Assembly: GCF_003003285.1 (NCBI RefSeq)
Contig: NZ_PVTP01000002.1
Span: 62,001-126,000, forward strand
Direction: 5' to 3'
Source: Yoonia maritima
GTDB taxonomy: Bacteria; Pseudomonadota; Alphaproteobacteria; Rhodobacterales; Rhodobacteraceae
Length of the DNA: 64,000 bases
How positions within the stretch are numbered: the first letter of the stretch is position 1; the number at the start of each line of letters is the position of its first letter. Below are positions 9,059-18,466 of the stretch, piece by piece. A program made the translations under genes and the position numbers. The notes below the pieces were generated by a model, which saw only the letters and a program-made list of their open reading frames with translations, did not search any database and was not told the DNA's origin.

Positions 9059-9969
9059 TTCGACGGGCGCGGGTCGTCGGGATGTTTCTCAACGCCAACC
9101 GGGTCTTTGTGGATCAGCACATCTGCTTGCGGATAGGCGTCTACGATGGCCCGGCGAAGTGCTGCCCCTGTGGCGTGGGCATCATTGAGAGTTTGACTAC
9201 CATCTAGTTCGATATGCATGTTCACAAAAACACGGCTTCCAGCGACGCGTGTTTTTAGGTCGTGGTAGCCGTGTACGCCTTTGAACCCATCGGTAATTTC
9301 ACAGATGCCCTTAATCATGGCGGGCTCTGCCTGGCGATCCATTAACGCATCCCATGCGCCTTTACCGATACGCAGCGCGCCGACCGCTAATAGCGCCGCG
9401 GCACCCAGTGCGACCACGCTGTCGATCTGCCCAAGACCAAGAGTGGCAGACGCCCACAATGCGATGATCGCGCCGATGTTTGGGATCAGATCACCAAGGT
9501 AGTGAAGGCTATCAGCTTGCACGACCTTGTTTCCGGTTTTTGCCGCGACGTGGCGTTGCCACAATACCAACCCAAGCGTGACCACGATGGAGAATACCAT
9601 CACAGAAATCCCCTGCGTTTCGTGTTCTGGCAACGTTACAGTATCGTCAAGAAGCCGAAAAACTGCGGCTGTTCCAATGACGCAGGCGGAAATGAGTATG
9701 AATAAAGATTGGCCAAGCGCAGCTAAGTCTTCAGCTGATGTGTGACCAAAGTTGTGATCATCATCTGCGGGTTTTGCAGCATATGCGATTGCCGCTAAGC
9801 CACCAAGCGACATCATCAAATCCATCGCACTATCAGCGAGCGTTGCCGCAATCGCGAGTGATCCAGTTTGCCCCAATGCCCATAGTTTGGCCAGCACTAG
9901 AATAAGCGCAACAGCGACGGATAAAAATCCTGCAGAGACGTTAAGGCGGGTGGAATCTGTGTCGGACAT
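9049..9969 (-). CDS. Cation diffusion facilitator family transporter
   Basis: Proton-coupled divalent metal exporter (Zn, Fe, Cd or Mn), 306 residues. Six membrane segments are expected; the four metal ligands of the transport site are visible as two pairs, LADSAMD (Asp..Asp, TM2) and ADSLHYLGD (His..Asp, TM5). The TM2-TM3 loop includes HNFGHTSAEDLAALGQS, as in FieF/YiiP. The C-terminal cytoplasmic domain has HDLKTRVAGSRVFVNMHIELD, the metallochaperone-like fold. The metal is not certain; DxxxD/HxxxD fits FieF-like transporters. Single gene, convergent with dcp. Confidence 0.92.
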   Translation of the reverse strand: MSDTDSTRLNVSAGFLSVAVALILVLAKLWALGQTGSLAIAATLADSAMDLMMSLGGLAAIAYAAKPADDDHNFGHTSAEDLAALGQSLFILISACVIGTAAVFRLLDDTVTLPEHETQGISVMVFSIVVTLGLVLWQRHVAAKTGNKVVQADSLHYLGDLIPNIGAIIALWASATLGLGQIDSVVALGAAALLAVGALRIGKGAWDALMDRQAEPAMIKGICEITDGFKGVHGYHDLKTRVAGSRVFVNMHIELDGSQTLNDAHATGAALRRAIVDAYPQADVLIHKDPVGVEKHPDDPRPSKVD

Positions 9970-10012
9970 GAGTTTTTGCTAGGCTGTTTTTGTCGTTATC
10001 ACAAGCGCTAGT

Positions 10013-10543
10013 CTATTCTCTGATCTCGGCCTCGGCGACCCCCCAAAGCACAGATTTTGGCGTCCACCCACGGTAGCCACCTGCGCTCAGCTCACACCAT
10101 GAAGGCGTGCAATCGCCCAGACGGGCAATGACCCCGTGTTCAAGGACTGCATTTTCGGTGGCGTCTTCTGACGGCCTTGAACGAAGAGGCGTATTATCTC
10201 CGTCGATCAACACCGTCCGTACGCCTGACAACATTGTGTAATGGACCCACCCGCCTTGCCCGTCACGGTCGATGACCCGGCGCCAATGCCCATATTCGGC
10301 GATGACCTGTAGCGGCATGTTGCGCCGCTGGAATACCCAATCAATGCGGTGTGAAAGGGATGGTCCGCGTCTGACATTCGCTTCGGATGCCTTTAGCGAA
10401 ACAAAACGCGGCATTGGAAGGTTCGTTTCAGGCCCAAGCGCAGGCGCATCATTGATATCTTGCGCGAACGCCGTACCCGCAATGACAACGCTTGCGGCCA
10501 AAGCAAGTCGAACGATGCGAAACCAGTGCACCAAAGTACCCAT
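10013..10543 (-). CDS. Exported SH3-domain protein
   Basis: 176 residues with a signal peptide (hydrophobic residues 10-27, AFA cleavage region). Two bacterial SH3-like domains follow: the first around VSLKASEANVRRGPSLSHRIDW with VFQRRNMPLQVIAEYGHWRRV and GGWVHYTMLSG, the second from LIDGDNTPLRSRPSEDA to WTPKSVLWG. Such proteins are periplasmic and usually bind peptidoglycan or partner proteins; no enzyme motif is seen. It stands alone, divergent from the hydroxyacid dehydrogenase gene with 108 nt between. Confidence 0.85.
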   Translation of the reverse strand: MGTLVHWFRIVRLALAASVVIAGTAFAQDINDAPALGPETNLPMPRFVSLKASEANVRRGPSLSHRIDWVFQRRNMPLQVIAEYGHWRRVIDRDGQGGWVHYTMLSGVRTVLIDGDNTPLRSRPSEDATENAVLEHGVIARLGDCTPSWCELSAGGYRGWTPKSVLWGVAEAEIRE

Positions 10544-10651
10544 TGTTTGTCCTTAACTGCTCAAAATTGGCGCGCGGTTCTTGTGCTGCGCGTCCCTTTG
10601 GCGCAACCTGACACGGAATAGATAATTTGGAAAGCCACGGGAGGGCTCACC

Positions 10652-11638
10652 ATGTCAGGCAAGCGGTTAAGTGTTGTTGTGACGCGACGGTTACCTGATG
10701 TCGTCGAAACCCGCATGAAAGAGCTGTTTGACGTAACACTGCGCGCCGACGACACACCAATGACCACTGATGAATTGGCCGACGCCATGGCAAACGCTGA
10801 TGTTCTGGTGCCGGCGATCACCGATCATATTGATTCAAAGCTGCTTGCTCGTGCGGGTGACCGTTTGAAACTGATCGCGAACTATGGTGCAGGTGTTGAC
10901 AATATTGATGTCGCCACTGCCCGCGAGCGCGGCATTCACGTGTCAAATACACCCGGCGTTGTGACCGAGGATACCGCTGATATGGTCATGGCGTTGATTT
11001 TAGGTGTGAGCCGCCGCTTGGCCGAAGGCCTGCGTATTGCGCAATCAAATGATTGGCAAGGATGGTCTCCGACTGCGATGATGGGGGGGCGCATTCGCGG
11101 CCGCAGATTGGGCATTCTCGGAATGGGGCGGATCGGTCAGGCTGTCGCACGTCGGGCGACCGCATTTGGAATGGAAGTCAATTATCATAATCGGAAACGG
11201 CTTCGCCCCGAGATCGAAACCGATTTACAGGCGACCTATTGGGAAAGCCTTGATCAAATGGTGGCACATATGGATGTCATCTCGATCAATTGCCCGCATA
11301 CACCTTCGACGTTCCACCTGATGAATACCCGTCGTCTTAAGCTAATGAAATCGGACGCTGTGGTTGTGAATACTTCGCGGGGTGAAGTGATCGACGAAAA
11401 CGCATTGACACGGATGTTGCGCGCTGGGGAAATAGCGGGTGCTGGGTTGGATGTTTTTGAACGTGGGCATGAAATTAATCCACGGTTAAAGCAGCTTCCG
11501 AACGTTATTTTGCTACCTCATATGGGGTCTGCGACTGTGGAAGGCCGTATTGAGATGGGTGAAAAAGTTATTGTTAATATTCAGACTTTTGCGGATGGGC
11601 ATCGCCCCCCGGATCTGGTTGTACCTGCGATGCTATGA
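10652..11638 (+). CDS. 2-hydroxyacid dehydrogenase, probable glyoxylate/hydroxypyruvate reductase
   Basis: NAD(P)-dependent reductase of the D-isomer-specific 2-hydroxyacid family, 328 residues. The Rossmann motif GILGMGRIGQ is in the middle; the catalytic Arg is in NTSRGEVID, the Glu in LDVFERGHE, and the His in LLPHMGS. The N-terminal half has ANYGAGVDNIDV and VTEDTADMVMAL. Similar proteins in this family of bacteria reduce glyoxylate or hydroxypyruvate to glycolate or D-glycerate. The substrate assignment is tentative. Ribosome site GGGAGG about 8 nt before the ATG. Confidence 0.88.
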   Translation: MSGKRLSVVVTRRLPDVVETRMKELFDVTLRADDTPMTTDELADAMANADVLVPAITDHIDSKLLARAGDRLKLIANYGAGVDNIDVATARERGIHVSNTPGVVTEDTADMVMALILGVSRRLAEGLRIAQSNDWQGWSPTAMMGGRIRGRRLGILGMGRIGQAVARRATAFGMEVNYHNRKRLRPEIETDLQATYWESLDQMVAHMDVISINCPHTPSTFHLMNTRRLKLMKSDAVVVNTSRGEVIDENALTRMLRAGEIAGAGLDVFERGHEINPRLKQLPNVILLPHMGSATVEGRIEMGEKVIVNIQTFADGHRPPDLVVPAML

Positions 11639-11737
11639 CGTTAGCATGATTACGAAAATTGGCATTTTTTTTGATGTGCCTTTTGTTTTCGCTACGTGTT
11701 TTATTATACTTTTGACAAACTCTAGGAATGGCGCGCT

Positions 11738-12958
11738 ATGCGATTTTCGTTGGCTCTTATTGGTGTTGCAATGGTTGTGGTTGCCGCTGCAATCGTCTTC
11801 ACTTTCAAAATCGTTTGGGACGATTATGTCTATAATCAACGTTTGATCAGCGTAGAGGTGACAGCGCCAGATGGCTGGAATGTCGTTCCTTACCTGTCCG
11901 AACACGGCGAGACGGTCGTCGCCGAAGCGTTTGCACCACGTGATGCACCTGCGACTACGACACAACGGCTTCTTCGTCATTACGCTGATATCAGTGAGGA
12001 TGTAACTGCGGGTGCGGTTTGGACGTTTATGCGCGAAGACGAACGTATCGTGCTAAGTTTGGTTTTTGGCCCGCATCAACCGCCTAAGCGAGACAATATA
12101 TTTTCGCAAATGAAACTCGCAACCGCTGCTCCGCCAAAGCCCAACCTTGACGTTGAGGTCGCAACGGTTGCAGGAGCGCCGCTAATTTTAAAACCTCGGA
12201 CCTCTTCGGTTCCCGGTAACCCATTTCCTGAGCCTGTTAGTTATCGGCGGTTTACGATGCGTTTAGGTGATGAGGAGGTCGACGAAGTTCTTGATATTAA
12301 AGTGCTGACCAATAGCACGGATGCTGCAGTCGCTGCGGCCATTATAGGGGTCGATCTTGAGCGCGCAAATCAACTTTTGCCGGCGCCTGACCCAAATGTT
12401 TCAGTCTCATTGGGTATTGTGTCAGATGCGCCGCTCGCGACATCTGTGCCGGAACCTACGATTGCGTATCGCGCTGCAGAGATGCTTGAGAATGGTCATG
12501 ATTATGGAGCACCTTGGACAGAAGCCCTACAGCGTGTGAAGTCGGGCGAAATTATGGATTGGACGACGTTGAATGCCGAATATCCAGATCAAATTCATGA
12601 TGCCCCTTTTGAGCTGTTGACGGTCTTGGACAACGGTACGGAAGAAAACACCGCACGCTACTTTGCTTCTGCGATGATCGACAGCGGTCGCGATTGGAAC
12701 GATCATGAGTATTATATTTTGACAAAGGTTGCTGATATCGCAACCGCGCAAAGTGACCTAGCACAGTATTTGTCGGGTGATTATGAGGTTGCCCCAGAGG
12801 TGTTAGCGCTGATCGCCGGTTTGCCCGAAACACGCGCGATTGAGCCTACCTCAACAGCTGATGTTAATGCGCGCCCGTCAGTATCTAGCGGATTTGGGCA
12901 ATCGTCCCGTTGTCGTATCGAAAATGGTGTGCGTCGCTGTTCCGTAGGGGGCAACTAG
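11738..12958 (+). CDS. Unknown membrane-anchored protein
   Basis: 406 residues that I do not recognise. A single hydrophobic segment (about residues 4-25) begins the protein, which then reads as a soluble domain, so it is probably anchored in the inner membrane and faces the periplasm. No catalytic motif is visible. The C-terminal 50 residues are Ser/Pro/Thr-rich and end in RCRIENGVRRCSVGGN with two Cys. The gene seems richer in A+T codons (TAT, ATT, GTT) than its neighbours. It has a 99-nt gap from the dehydrogenase and is convergent with a lipase-like gene 15 nt away. Confidence 0.7.
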   Translation: MRFSLALIGVAMVVVAAAIVFTFKIVWDDYVYNQRLISVEVTAPDGWNVVPYLSEHGETVVAEAFAPRDAPATTTQRLLRHYADISEDVTAGAVWTFMREDERIVLSLVFGPHQPPKRDNIFSQMKLATAAPPKPNLDVEVATVAGAPLILKPRTSSVPGNPFPEPVSYRRFTMRLGDEEVDEVLDIKVLTNSTDAAVAAAIIGVDLERANQLLPAPDPNVSVSLGIVSDAPLATSVPEPTIAYRAAEMLENGHDYGAPWTEALQRVKSGEIMDWTTLNAEYPDQIHDAPFELLTVLDNGTEENTARYFASAMIDSGRDWNDHEYYILTKVADIATAQSDLAQYLSGDYEVAPEVLALIAGLPETRAIEPTSTADVNARPSVSSGFGQSSRCRIENGVRRCSVGGN

Positions 12959-12973
12959 GCGCGGCCAGATTAT

Positions 12974-13627
12974 TTATGAGCCTGCCCAATGCGTGGGTAG
13001 TCTTCCTGTGATTTGCCCGACTTCCACTATGTCGCGATAGTGACTCATCTTATGTGCAAGAAATCGATGTTTAGGATTAGGCAGTAGCGCGGTGACTTGG
13101 CCCACATGGTGAAACGCGCCGGGCAGGTTTGGTACAACGTCGTCTTGGCGATTTATTATCAAACACATCTTGCCGTTTTTGATCGGGCCACGTGTATGGC
13201 GGGGACGAGGTGCAGCAAAGCCAATTCCGGGCACCCCATAGCTTTTGGTCAGAACTTGTGCGGCTGCCGCCCCCAATGAATGCCCTATAATGAATGTCGG
13301 CGTTACCCGTTCTTTGATCAACCAATCTGCGACCACGGCGGCGTATGCCAGAAAACCTTGATGCCAGATTGTCCCTGATGACCCTTTGGCGAGGCTATCA
13401 TCGCTGAGCTTTAGTCGTTTGTGTCCCAAAAGCAGGGGCCGTAAATTATATCTCAGATAGTCACGGACAGAGTTAGACCCCGGCAACAGCAGTATATTGC
13501 CTTCTAGAAGGTGTGCTTGCACGTCATGATGAGGGCAAGATCGCATCACGCGTGGGCTCACAATGTTGATGCTGTTATAACTTGCTTCTGCCAGTTTTCC
13601 GGCATCTTCGAGAGAAAATTGAACCAT
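12974..13627 (-). CDS. Lipase class 3-like alpha/beta hydrolase
   Basis: 217 residues. The nucleophile elbow GHSLGAAAAQ gives the catalytic Ser; candidate Asp and His lie in NRQDDVVPN and HKMSHYRDIV in the right order. The first part (LEGNILLLPGSNSVRDYLRYN) matches the fungal-type triacylglycerol lipase (class 3) start. No signal peptide, so probably cytoplasmic; the substrate is unknown. The ATG at 13627 is chosen because upstream in-frame sequence does not look protein-like; earlier starts up to 13777 exist. The gene seems A+T-rich compared with neighbours. Confidence 0.75.
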   Translation of the reverse strand: MVQFSLEDAGKLAEASYNSINIVSPRVMRSCPHHDVQAHLLEGNILLLPGSNSVRDYLRYNLRPLLLGHKRLKLSDDSLAKGSSGTIWHQGFLAYAAVVADWLIKERVTPTFIIGHSLGAAAAQVLTKSYGVPGIGFAAPRPRHTRGPIKNGKMCLIINRQDDVVPNLPGAFHHVGQVTALLPNPKHRFLAHKMSHYRDIVEVGQITGRLPTHWAGS

Positions 13628-13800
13628 TTGTTTTATCCATTTTTGACGTAATAATGTTATCGTCTGGTTCGCAGTGTAGCATAAAACCGGAACCTTTACG
13701 TCTTGCTGTCGCAATTGCACGATGAGGCGTCGGCTAGTTCTGTCGTTAATGTTTAGTTTCGCGCAAATTGAACGCAAGAATAGTAAAGGGAGTCGCGCTT

Positions 13801-16302
13801 ATGAAAACGCATGTCAAAGCATTGGTCGTGGGCGGTGGTGCCGTCGGGACATCCATCGCATATCACTTGGCTAAGGCTGGTTGGGATGATGTGATGTTGT
13901 TGGAGCGTGATGAACTTACATCTGGTTCGACTTGGCATGCGGCGGGCTTGCTGCCCTATTTCAACATGTCTTACGCGTCTAGCCACATCCACGACTATTC
14001 GATCAAGTTCTATAAAACGCTTGAAGAAGAAACCGGACTAAACCCCGGTTTTTCGGTCGTTGGTAACCTGCGCATGGCACAGTCACAGGCGCGTATGGAC
14101 GAATATATGCTGTATGCGACGACTGCAGAAACCGTCGATATTCCCTATGAGTGGATGACACCTGATCAAATCCGCGAACGCTGGCCATTGGTTCGGACCG
14201 AAGACTTGGTTGGCGCGATCTTCCATCCGACCGATGGTTACATCAACCCAGCCGACGTCACGATGGCCATGGCCAAAGGTGCACGTCAGCGCGGTGTCAC
14301 GATTGAACGCCGCTGGCAGGTTGATGGCTATCATTGGACCGGGGACCATTGGGATGTCACCTGCACAAAGATGGTCGAAAAAGGCGGAAACTTGATCCCA
14401 TCCGACGAACAGATTGTGATCCACGCAGAACACGTTGTAACCGCAACAGGTAACCACGCACAGCGCACAGCAAAGCTACTGGGTATCAAGACACCCGCGA
14501 TTCCCGTCGAACACCAGTTCATCGTGACAGAACCTGATCCGGCGTTGGTCGAGTGGCGCAAACAGAATGGCGAACACCCGGTTCTGCGCGACGTTGATGC
14601 CCGTTGGTATGTGCGCGAAGAACGCGGCGGCTGGATTTTGGGACCATATGAGGACGGTGCGCCATCACGGTTCCGGTACGGTGTGCCTGATAGTTTCCGT
14701 GCCGATCTGTTCCCGCTGAACCTTGAACGGATTGAACAAGAATACATGGACTTTATTCATCGTATTCCATCGACCGAAGAGGTAGGCCTTAAGGATGATT
14801 TCAACGGTCCAATTTGTTACACGCCAGACGGTAACCCGCTGATCGGCCCTGCGCCGGGTCTGCGGAATATGTGGCTAGCTGAAGGGTTCTCATTCGGGAT
14901 TACGGCTGGCGGTGGTGCTGGTTACTACCTTGCGCAAATGATGGTCGAAGGCGAAGCCGAGATCGACATGGCGAGCCTTGATCCTAAGCGTTACGGCGAT
15001 TGGATGACGTCCGAATATGCGACCGTCAAAAACGAAGAAACCTATCCGTTCTTGCTGAAACTGCACTGGCCAGACGAAGAACGCCCAGCAGCACGTCCGT
15101 TGCGGACATCGCCCGCCTATGATCGCCAAGCCAAACGCGGCGCGCAATTTGGTCAGGTCAATGGTTGGGAACGGCCTAACTATTTCGGACCCGTGGATGC
15201 GCCTACGAACTTTGACGAAGAAACCAATTCGTTCCGCCGTGGCGGCTGGTGGCAATATGCCGTCGAAGAAGCAAAAGCGATCCGCGAGGGTGTTGGTCTG
15301 ATCGACGCGACAGCATTCACCAAGCACATCGTTAAAGGCCCCGGCGCGGAAGCGTTCCTCGATTGGTTTACCACAAACAAACTGCCAAAAGTCGGTCGGA
15401 TTAACCTGACCTATGCACTGACTACTGCTGGGACGACACGCACGGAATATACGATCGTGCGGTTGAAGGATGATGAATTCTATCTGGTCTCTGCCGGGGC
15501 GTGGACTGAATACGATAGTGATTTCTTGCGCAAAGCGATTGAAGACAAAGAACCTGAGTTTGGTCGTATCGAAGTGCAAAACGTTACAACGCAATGGGGC
15601 GTGTTCGCCATTGCTGGCCCCAAAGCACGTGATGTGCTGAAGGATGTGATTTGCGACGCTGATCCTGAAACGGCACTGTCGAACAAACGGTTCCCTTGGC
15701 TGTCGGCCCGTCAGATCGAGTTGGGCATGTGCCCGGTGAACGCGATCCGCGTGGCCTATACGGGTGAGCTGGGCTGGGAATTGCACCACCCGATTGAAAT
15801 GCAGAACTACCTGTTTGATCTGCTCGAAAGAGCTGGTGAAAAACACGGGATGAAGCTGGTCGGCGCACGTGCGCAAAACTGGCTGCGTCAGGAAAAATCT
15901 TACCGTGCGTTTGGCACCGAACTGGGCCGTGATGCGACCCCGCTTGAGGCTGATCTGCCGCGGTTTGTTGATCTGTCCAAAGAGTTCCATGGCAAGGCAG
16001 AGATGGAGAAGATCGGTATCCGGTCTACATGCGTGACGCTTTTGATCGACGGTCCAGACGATGCTGACCCGTGGGGCCGCGAGGCATTGTATGATATGGA
16101 TGGCAACCGTGTGGGGCGTCTGACCTCAGGCGGCTATTCAGTGGCGTTCGAGAAATCCATCGGCATGGGCTATGTCAAACCCGGAATGGATGTCGTTGGT
16201 ACCAAGCTTCAGGTCAAAATGTTCGATAAATTATGGCCCGCCGAAATTGTCGAAGACAGCCCTTACGATCCGAAAAACGCCACGATCCGTATCGACGGCT
16301 AA
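13801..16302 (+). CDS. FAD-dependent dimethylglycine/sarcosine dehydrogenase-like protein (DAO + GcvT)
   Basis: 833 residues with the two-part layout of the DMGDH/SARDH family. The N-terminal FAD oxidase domain begins with the dinucleotide motif VVGGGAVGTSIAYHLAKAGW, then LERDELTSGSTWHAAGLLP, including the region that carries a covalent FAD His in relatives (STWHAAG). The C-terminal half is an aminomethyltransferase (GcvT)-like domain that passes the one-carbon unit to tetrahydrofolate (RVAYTGELGWELHHP). The protein demethylates an N-methylated glycine, giving 5,10-methylene-THF. Roseobacters have many such paralogues acting on glycine betaine breakdown products; which one is meant here is unclear. 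ATG 13801 with AAAGGGAG upstream. Confidence 0.87.
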   Translation: MKTHVKALVVGGGAVGTSIAYHLAKAGWDDVMLLERDELTSGSTWHAAGLLPYFNMSYASSHIHDYSIKFYKTLEEETGLNPGFSVVGNLRMAQSQARMDEYMLYATTAETVDIPYEWMTPDQIRERWPLVRTEDLVGAIFHPTDGYINPADVTMAMAKGARQRGVTIERRWQVDGYHWTGDHWDVTCTKMVEKGGNLIPSDEQIVIHAEHVVTATGNHAQRTAKLLGIKTPAIPVEHQFIVTEPDPALVEWRKQNGEHPVLRDVDARWYVREERGGWILGPYEDGAPSRFRYGVPDSFRADLFPLNLERIEQEYMDFIHRIPSTEEVGLKDDFNGPICYTPDGNPLIGPAPGLRNMWLAEGFSFGITAGGGAGYYLAQMMVEGEAEIDMASLDPKRYGDWMTSEYATVKNEETYPFLLKLHWPDEERPAARPLRTSPAYDRQAKRGAQFGQVNGWERPNYFGPVDAPTNFDEETNSFRRGGWWQYAVEEAKAIREGVGLIDATAFTKHIVKGPGAEAFLDWFTTNKLPKVGRINLTYALTTAGTTRTEYTIVRLKDDEFYLVSAGAWTEYDSDFLRKAIEDKEPEFGRIEVQNVTTQWGVFAIAGPKARDVLKDVICDADPETALSNKRFPWLSARQIELGMCPVNAIRVAYTGELGWELHHPIEMQNYLFDLLERAGEKHGMKLVGARAQNWLRQEKSYRAFGTELGRDATPLEADLPRFVDLSKEFHGKAEMEKIGIRSTCVTLLIDGPDDADPWGREALYDMDGNRVGRLTSGGYSVAFEKSIGMGYVKPGMDVVGTKLQVKMFDKLWPAEIVEDSPYDPKNATIRIDG

Positions 16303-16305
16303 CAT

Positions 16306-16344
16306 TTACGCAAGCGCTGTCTAACCACGCCAGCGCTTGCGTAA
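16306..16344. terminator. Perfect 14-bp inverted repeat between convergent genes
   Basis: Arms TTACGCAAGCGCTG (16306-16319) and CAGCGCTTGCGTAA (16331-16344) are exactly complementary around an 11-nt loop. It starts 4 nt after the stop of the dehydrogenase gene and also codes for the last residues of the small minus-strand membrane protein. It is a good candidate for a two-way transcription stop or mRNA 3'-end hairpin. There is no T-run, so intrinsic termination is not certain. Confidence 0.6.
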
Positions 16345-16626
16345 CCGGTGCCATGTCCAGCGACCACGCACGATGAGGGTTGCTAGTGGCCCTTGTAGTG
16401 CCGGGATATCAATCGCAAGCAAGAGCATCCCAACCGGGATCATCCAAAGCCCAAGTACGGGCAGGATCGCAAGGCAGCCGCCCACAATCAGAACAAGCGC
16501 TAAAAATAGACGCACAACGAACCAGCCGGGCTGGCGCAATCGTTCTATCCAAGGGGCCAGCTCAGCCACGCGATGAAATTCGCGTTCGAACCGCTTGCGG
16601 CGTGTGACGGTTTTGTCTTTTTCCAT
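16321..16626 (-). CDS. Small integral membrane protein
   Basis: 101 residues. The N-terminus is charged (MEKDKTVTRRKRFEREFHRV), followed by two hydrophobic segments (about 36-55 and 56-72) joined by LGLWMIPVG, and a basic tail RGRWTWHRLRKRWRG. The PVLGLWMIPVGMLLLAIDIP core resembles small membrane proteins of the PGPGW type. Role unknown. It is the last gene of the minus-strand cluster 16321-20159, 31 nt after the GNAT gene. Its 3' end lies in a perfect 14-bp inverted repeat. Confidence 0.7.
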   Translation of the reverse strand: MEKDKTVTRRKRFEREFHRVAELAPWIERLRQPGWFVVRLFLALVLIVGGCLAILPVLGLWMIPVGMLLLAIDIPALQGPLATLIVRGRWTWHRLRKRWRG

Positions 16627-16657
16627 GCTGCTCTAATTGGCGATCCCGTGGGGATAT

Positions 16658-17386
16658 TCAATCGGGGGGATTGATTTTTGACGATGGCATTAAGTCTGAC
16701 AAGCGTTGGCGCTGTTGTCCATTCGCGTCAAAATTGTCAGGTGCCAGCCAAGTTTGAAAGGCGTGTTCAACGTTCGGCCAGTCTTGGTCGAGTATCGAAA
16801 ACCATGCGGTATCGCGGTTGCGTCCCTTATAGATGGTCGCCTGTCGAAACAGCCCGTCATAGCTAAAGCCAAGTCGCTGTGCCGCGCTGCGGGAGGGTGC
16901 GTTTAACGCGTCACATTTCCATTCGTACCGCCGGTAACCCAGTTCGCCCATGGCACGTTTCATCATCAAATACATGGCTTCGGTTGCGGCAGGGGTTCGT
17001 TGAAGCGCTGGCGCAAAAGTAATAAACCCGACCTCAACCACACCATTAGCTGGATCAATTCGAAGGAAGCTCGCGACTCCAACTGGGCGACCGGTATCTT
17101 TGGCGATGATTGTGAAATACAGCGGGTCTTGGCTAAGATGCGCGGTTTCGACCCATGCTGCATAGTCCTGGGCCGATGCAAATGGTCCCACAGGCATATA
17201 TGTCCACAGCGTACCAGTTTTATCAGCATCAAAGGCCGCGAAGAGCGCGTCGCTATGCGCTAAATCAAGCGCGATAAGGTCGCAGTACTGTCCGCACATT
17301 GGTGTTTTGGGAATAGGTGCACAGCCGGTCCATTCGGGAACTGGTTTACCGATAGGCTGCCCCTGCGGGTTTGTGGTATGTGTCAT
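16658..17386 (-). CDS. GNAT family N-acetyltransferase (RimJ/RimL-like)
   Basis: 242 residues. The pattern DLAHSDALFAAFDADKTGTLWTYMPVGPF and PVGVASFLRIDPANGVVEVGFI, followed by ALQRTPAATEAMYLMMKRAM and YEWKCDALNAPSRSAAQRLGF, is that of the GNAT-3 acetyltransferase fold, with the last segment at the acetyl-CoA and acceptor site. Family members acetylate ribosomal protein N-termini or small amines; the acceptor is unknown. It lies 9 nt after the FAD oxidoreductase gene, so the two are probably co-transcribed. Confidence 0.85.
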   Translation of the reverse strand: MTHTTNPQGQPIGKPVPEWTGCAPIPKTPMCGQYCDLIALDLAHSDALFAAFDADKTGTLWTYMPVGPFASAQDYAAWVETAHLSQDPLYFTIIAKDTGRPVGVASFLRIDPANGVVEVGFITFAPALQRTPAATEAMYLMMKRAMGELGYRRYEWKCDALNAPSRSAAQRLGFSYDGLFRQATIYKGRNRDTAWFSILDQDWPNVEHAFQTWLAPDNFDANGQQRQRLSDLMPSSKINPPD

Positions 17387-17395
17387 TGTGATCTT

Positions 17396-18466
17396 TCAGG
17401 AAAAACGTGCGGGTGATAGCGCGGCAACGGCGTCTGCTGAAATGGCAGGGGTGCGGTTGGCAACTAAATCAGCAAGTAGCTGGCTCGCGGCGGGGGCTGA
17501 TTGCATCCCATATCCGCCTTGTCCTGCACACCAGATAAAACTGGTGTCGTTGCTGTCTGGCCCGAGAACGAGCGTCCGGTCTGGTGAAAATGTGCGCATT
17601 CCGGCCCACGATGACAAGAGACGGGTCACGGACATGGTTACGTTTTCTTCGAACCGCGCGATACCTACGGCCAGCACCATATCATCGGCATATGTATCGT
17701 GCGGCGTCACAAGGTCTTCGTCTGCGGGTGAAACGATTAATGCGCCTGCATCAGGTTTAGAATACCATGTTTCACCTGCGGCAAATACCATGGGCCAAGT
17801 GCTGACGTTCATGCCTTCGGGGGCGGGAATACGGGCCATTGAACGACGAAGCGGAGTAAAACCAAGTGGCATAATGCCTGCCATTTTCGCGATAACATCG
17901 ACCCACCCGCCTGTGGCATTCACTATGTTTTTCGCCTCATAGGTGTTTGATACGGTTGTCACCGCCCAACCAAAATCGGTACGTTTTATGTTAGTAACGG
18001 CGGATTTCGTTTGAATGATTGCCCCATTTTTACGGGCCAATTTGGCGAATGTCTGATTCAGTCTATCCGTGTCGATGTCTTGGGCGCGGTCATCATAGCC
18101 GACTTGCGTAACCACATCGGGATCAAGAATGGGAAGACGTTCTTGGGCCTCTGATATGGTTAGCCGGTTAAGCTTCATTTGGACAAAGTCGGTGTTGAAT
18201 TCTGCCGTATTCCTATCATTTCCGACCAGCATAATCCCGCGAGGGCTCAGCACTTCAGCGTCTTTGTGAAAACCATAAGACGCTTCATTCAAAGCGATGG
18301 TTGATGGCTTTCCATAGTTGCGTTCAAACAGGGCAGCAGATCGTCCCGACGCGTGATAGGCAAGGGCGCTTTCGCTTTCCAGTACTGTGACGCTGCCAAG
18401 CTCTGACAGACGTGCAGCAGCTGATAACCCAGCGATGCCACCTCCTATAACTAGAAAGTCGATCAT
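17396..18466 (-). CDS. FAD-dependent amine/amino-acid oxidoreductase (DAO family)
   Basis: 356 residues. The N-terminal FAD-binding motif reads FLVIGGGIAGLSAAARL, followed by LESESALAYHASGRSAA, and a C-terminal SWAGMRTFSPDRTLVLGPD and GQGGYGMQSAPA, all typical of D-amino acid dehydrogenase or glycine-oxidase-like enzymes that oxidise a C-N bond. No signal peptide, so likely cytoplasmic. The start overlaps the stop of the aldo/keto reductase gene by 4 nt (ATGA), suggesting the two enzymes act in one route. The substrate is not known. Confidence 0.85.
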   Translation of the reverse strand: MIDFLVIGGGIAGLSAAARLSELGSVTVLESESALAYHASGRSAALFERNYGKPSTIALNEASYGFHKDAEVLSPRGIMLVGNDRNTAEFNTDFVQMKLNRLTISEAQERLPILDPDVVTQVGYDDRAQDIDTDRLNQTFAKLARKNGAIIQTKSAVTNIKRTDFGWAVTTVSNTYEAKNIVNATGGWVDVIAKMAGIMPLGFTPLRRSMARIPAPEGMNVSTWPMVFAAGETWYSKPDAGALIVSPADEDLVTPHDTYADDMVLAVGIARFEENVTMSVTRLLSSWAGMRTFSPDRTLVLGPDSNDTSFIWCAGQGGYGMQSAPAASQLLADLVANRTPAISADAVAALSPARFS

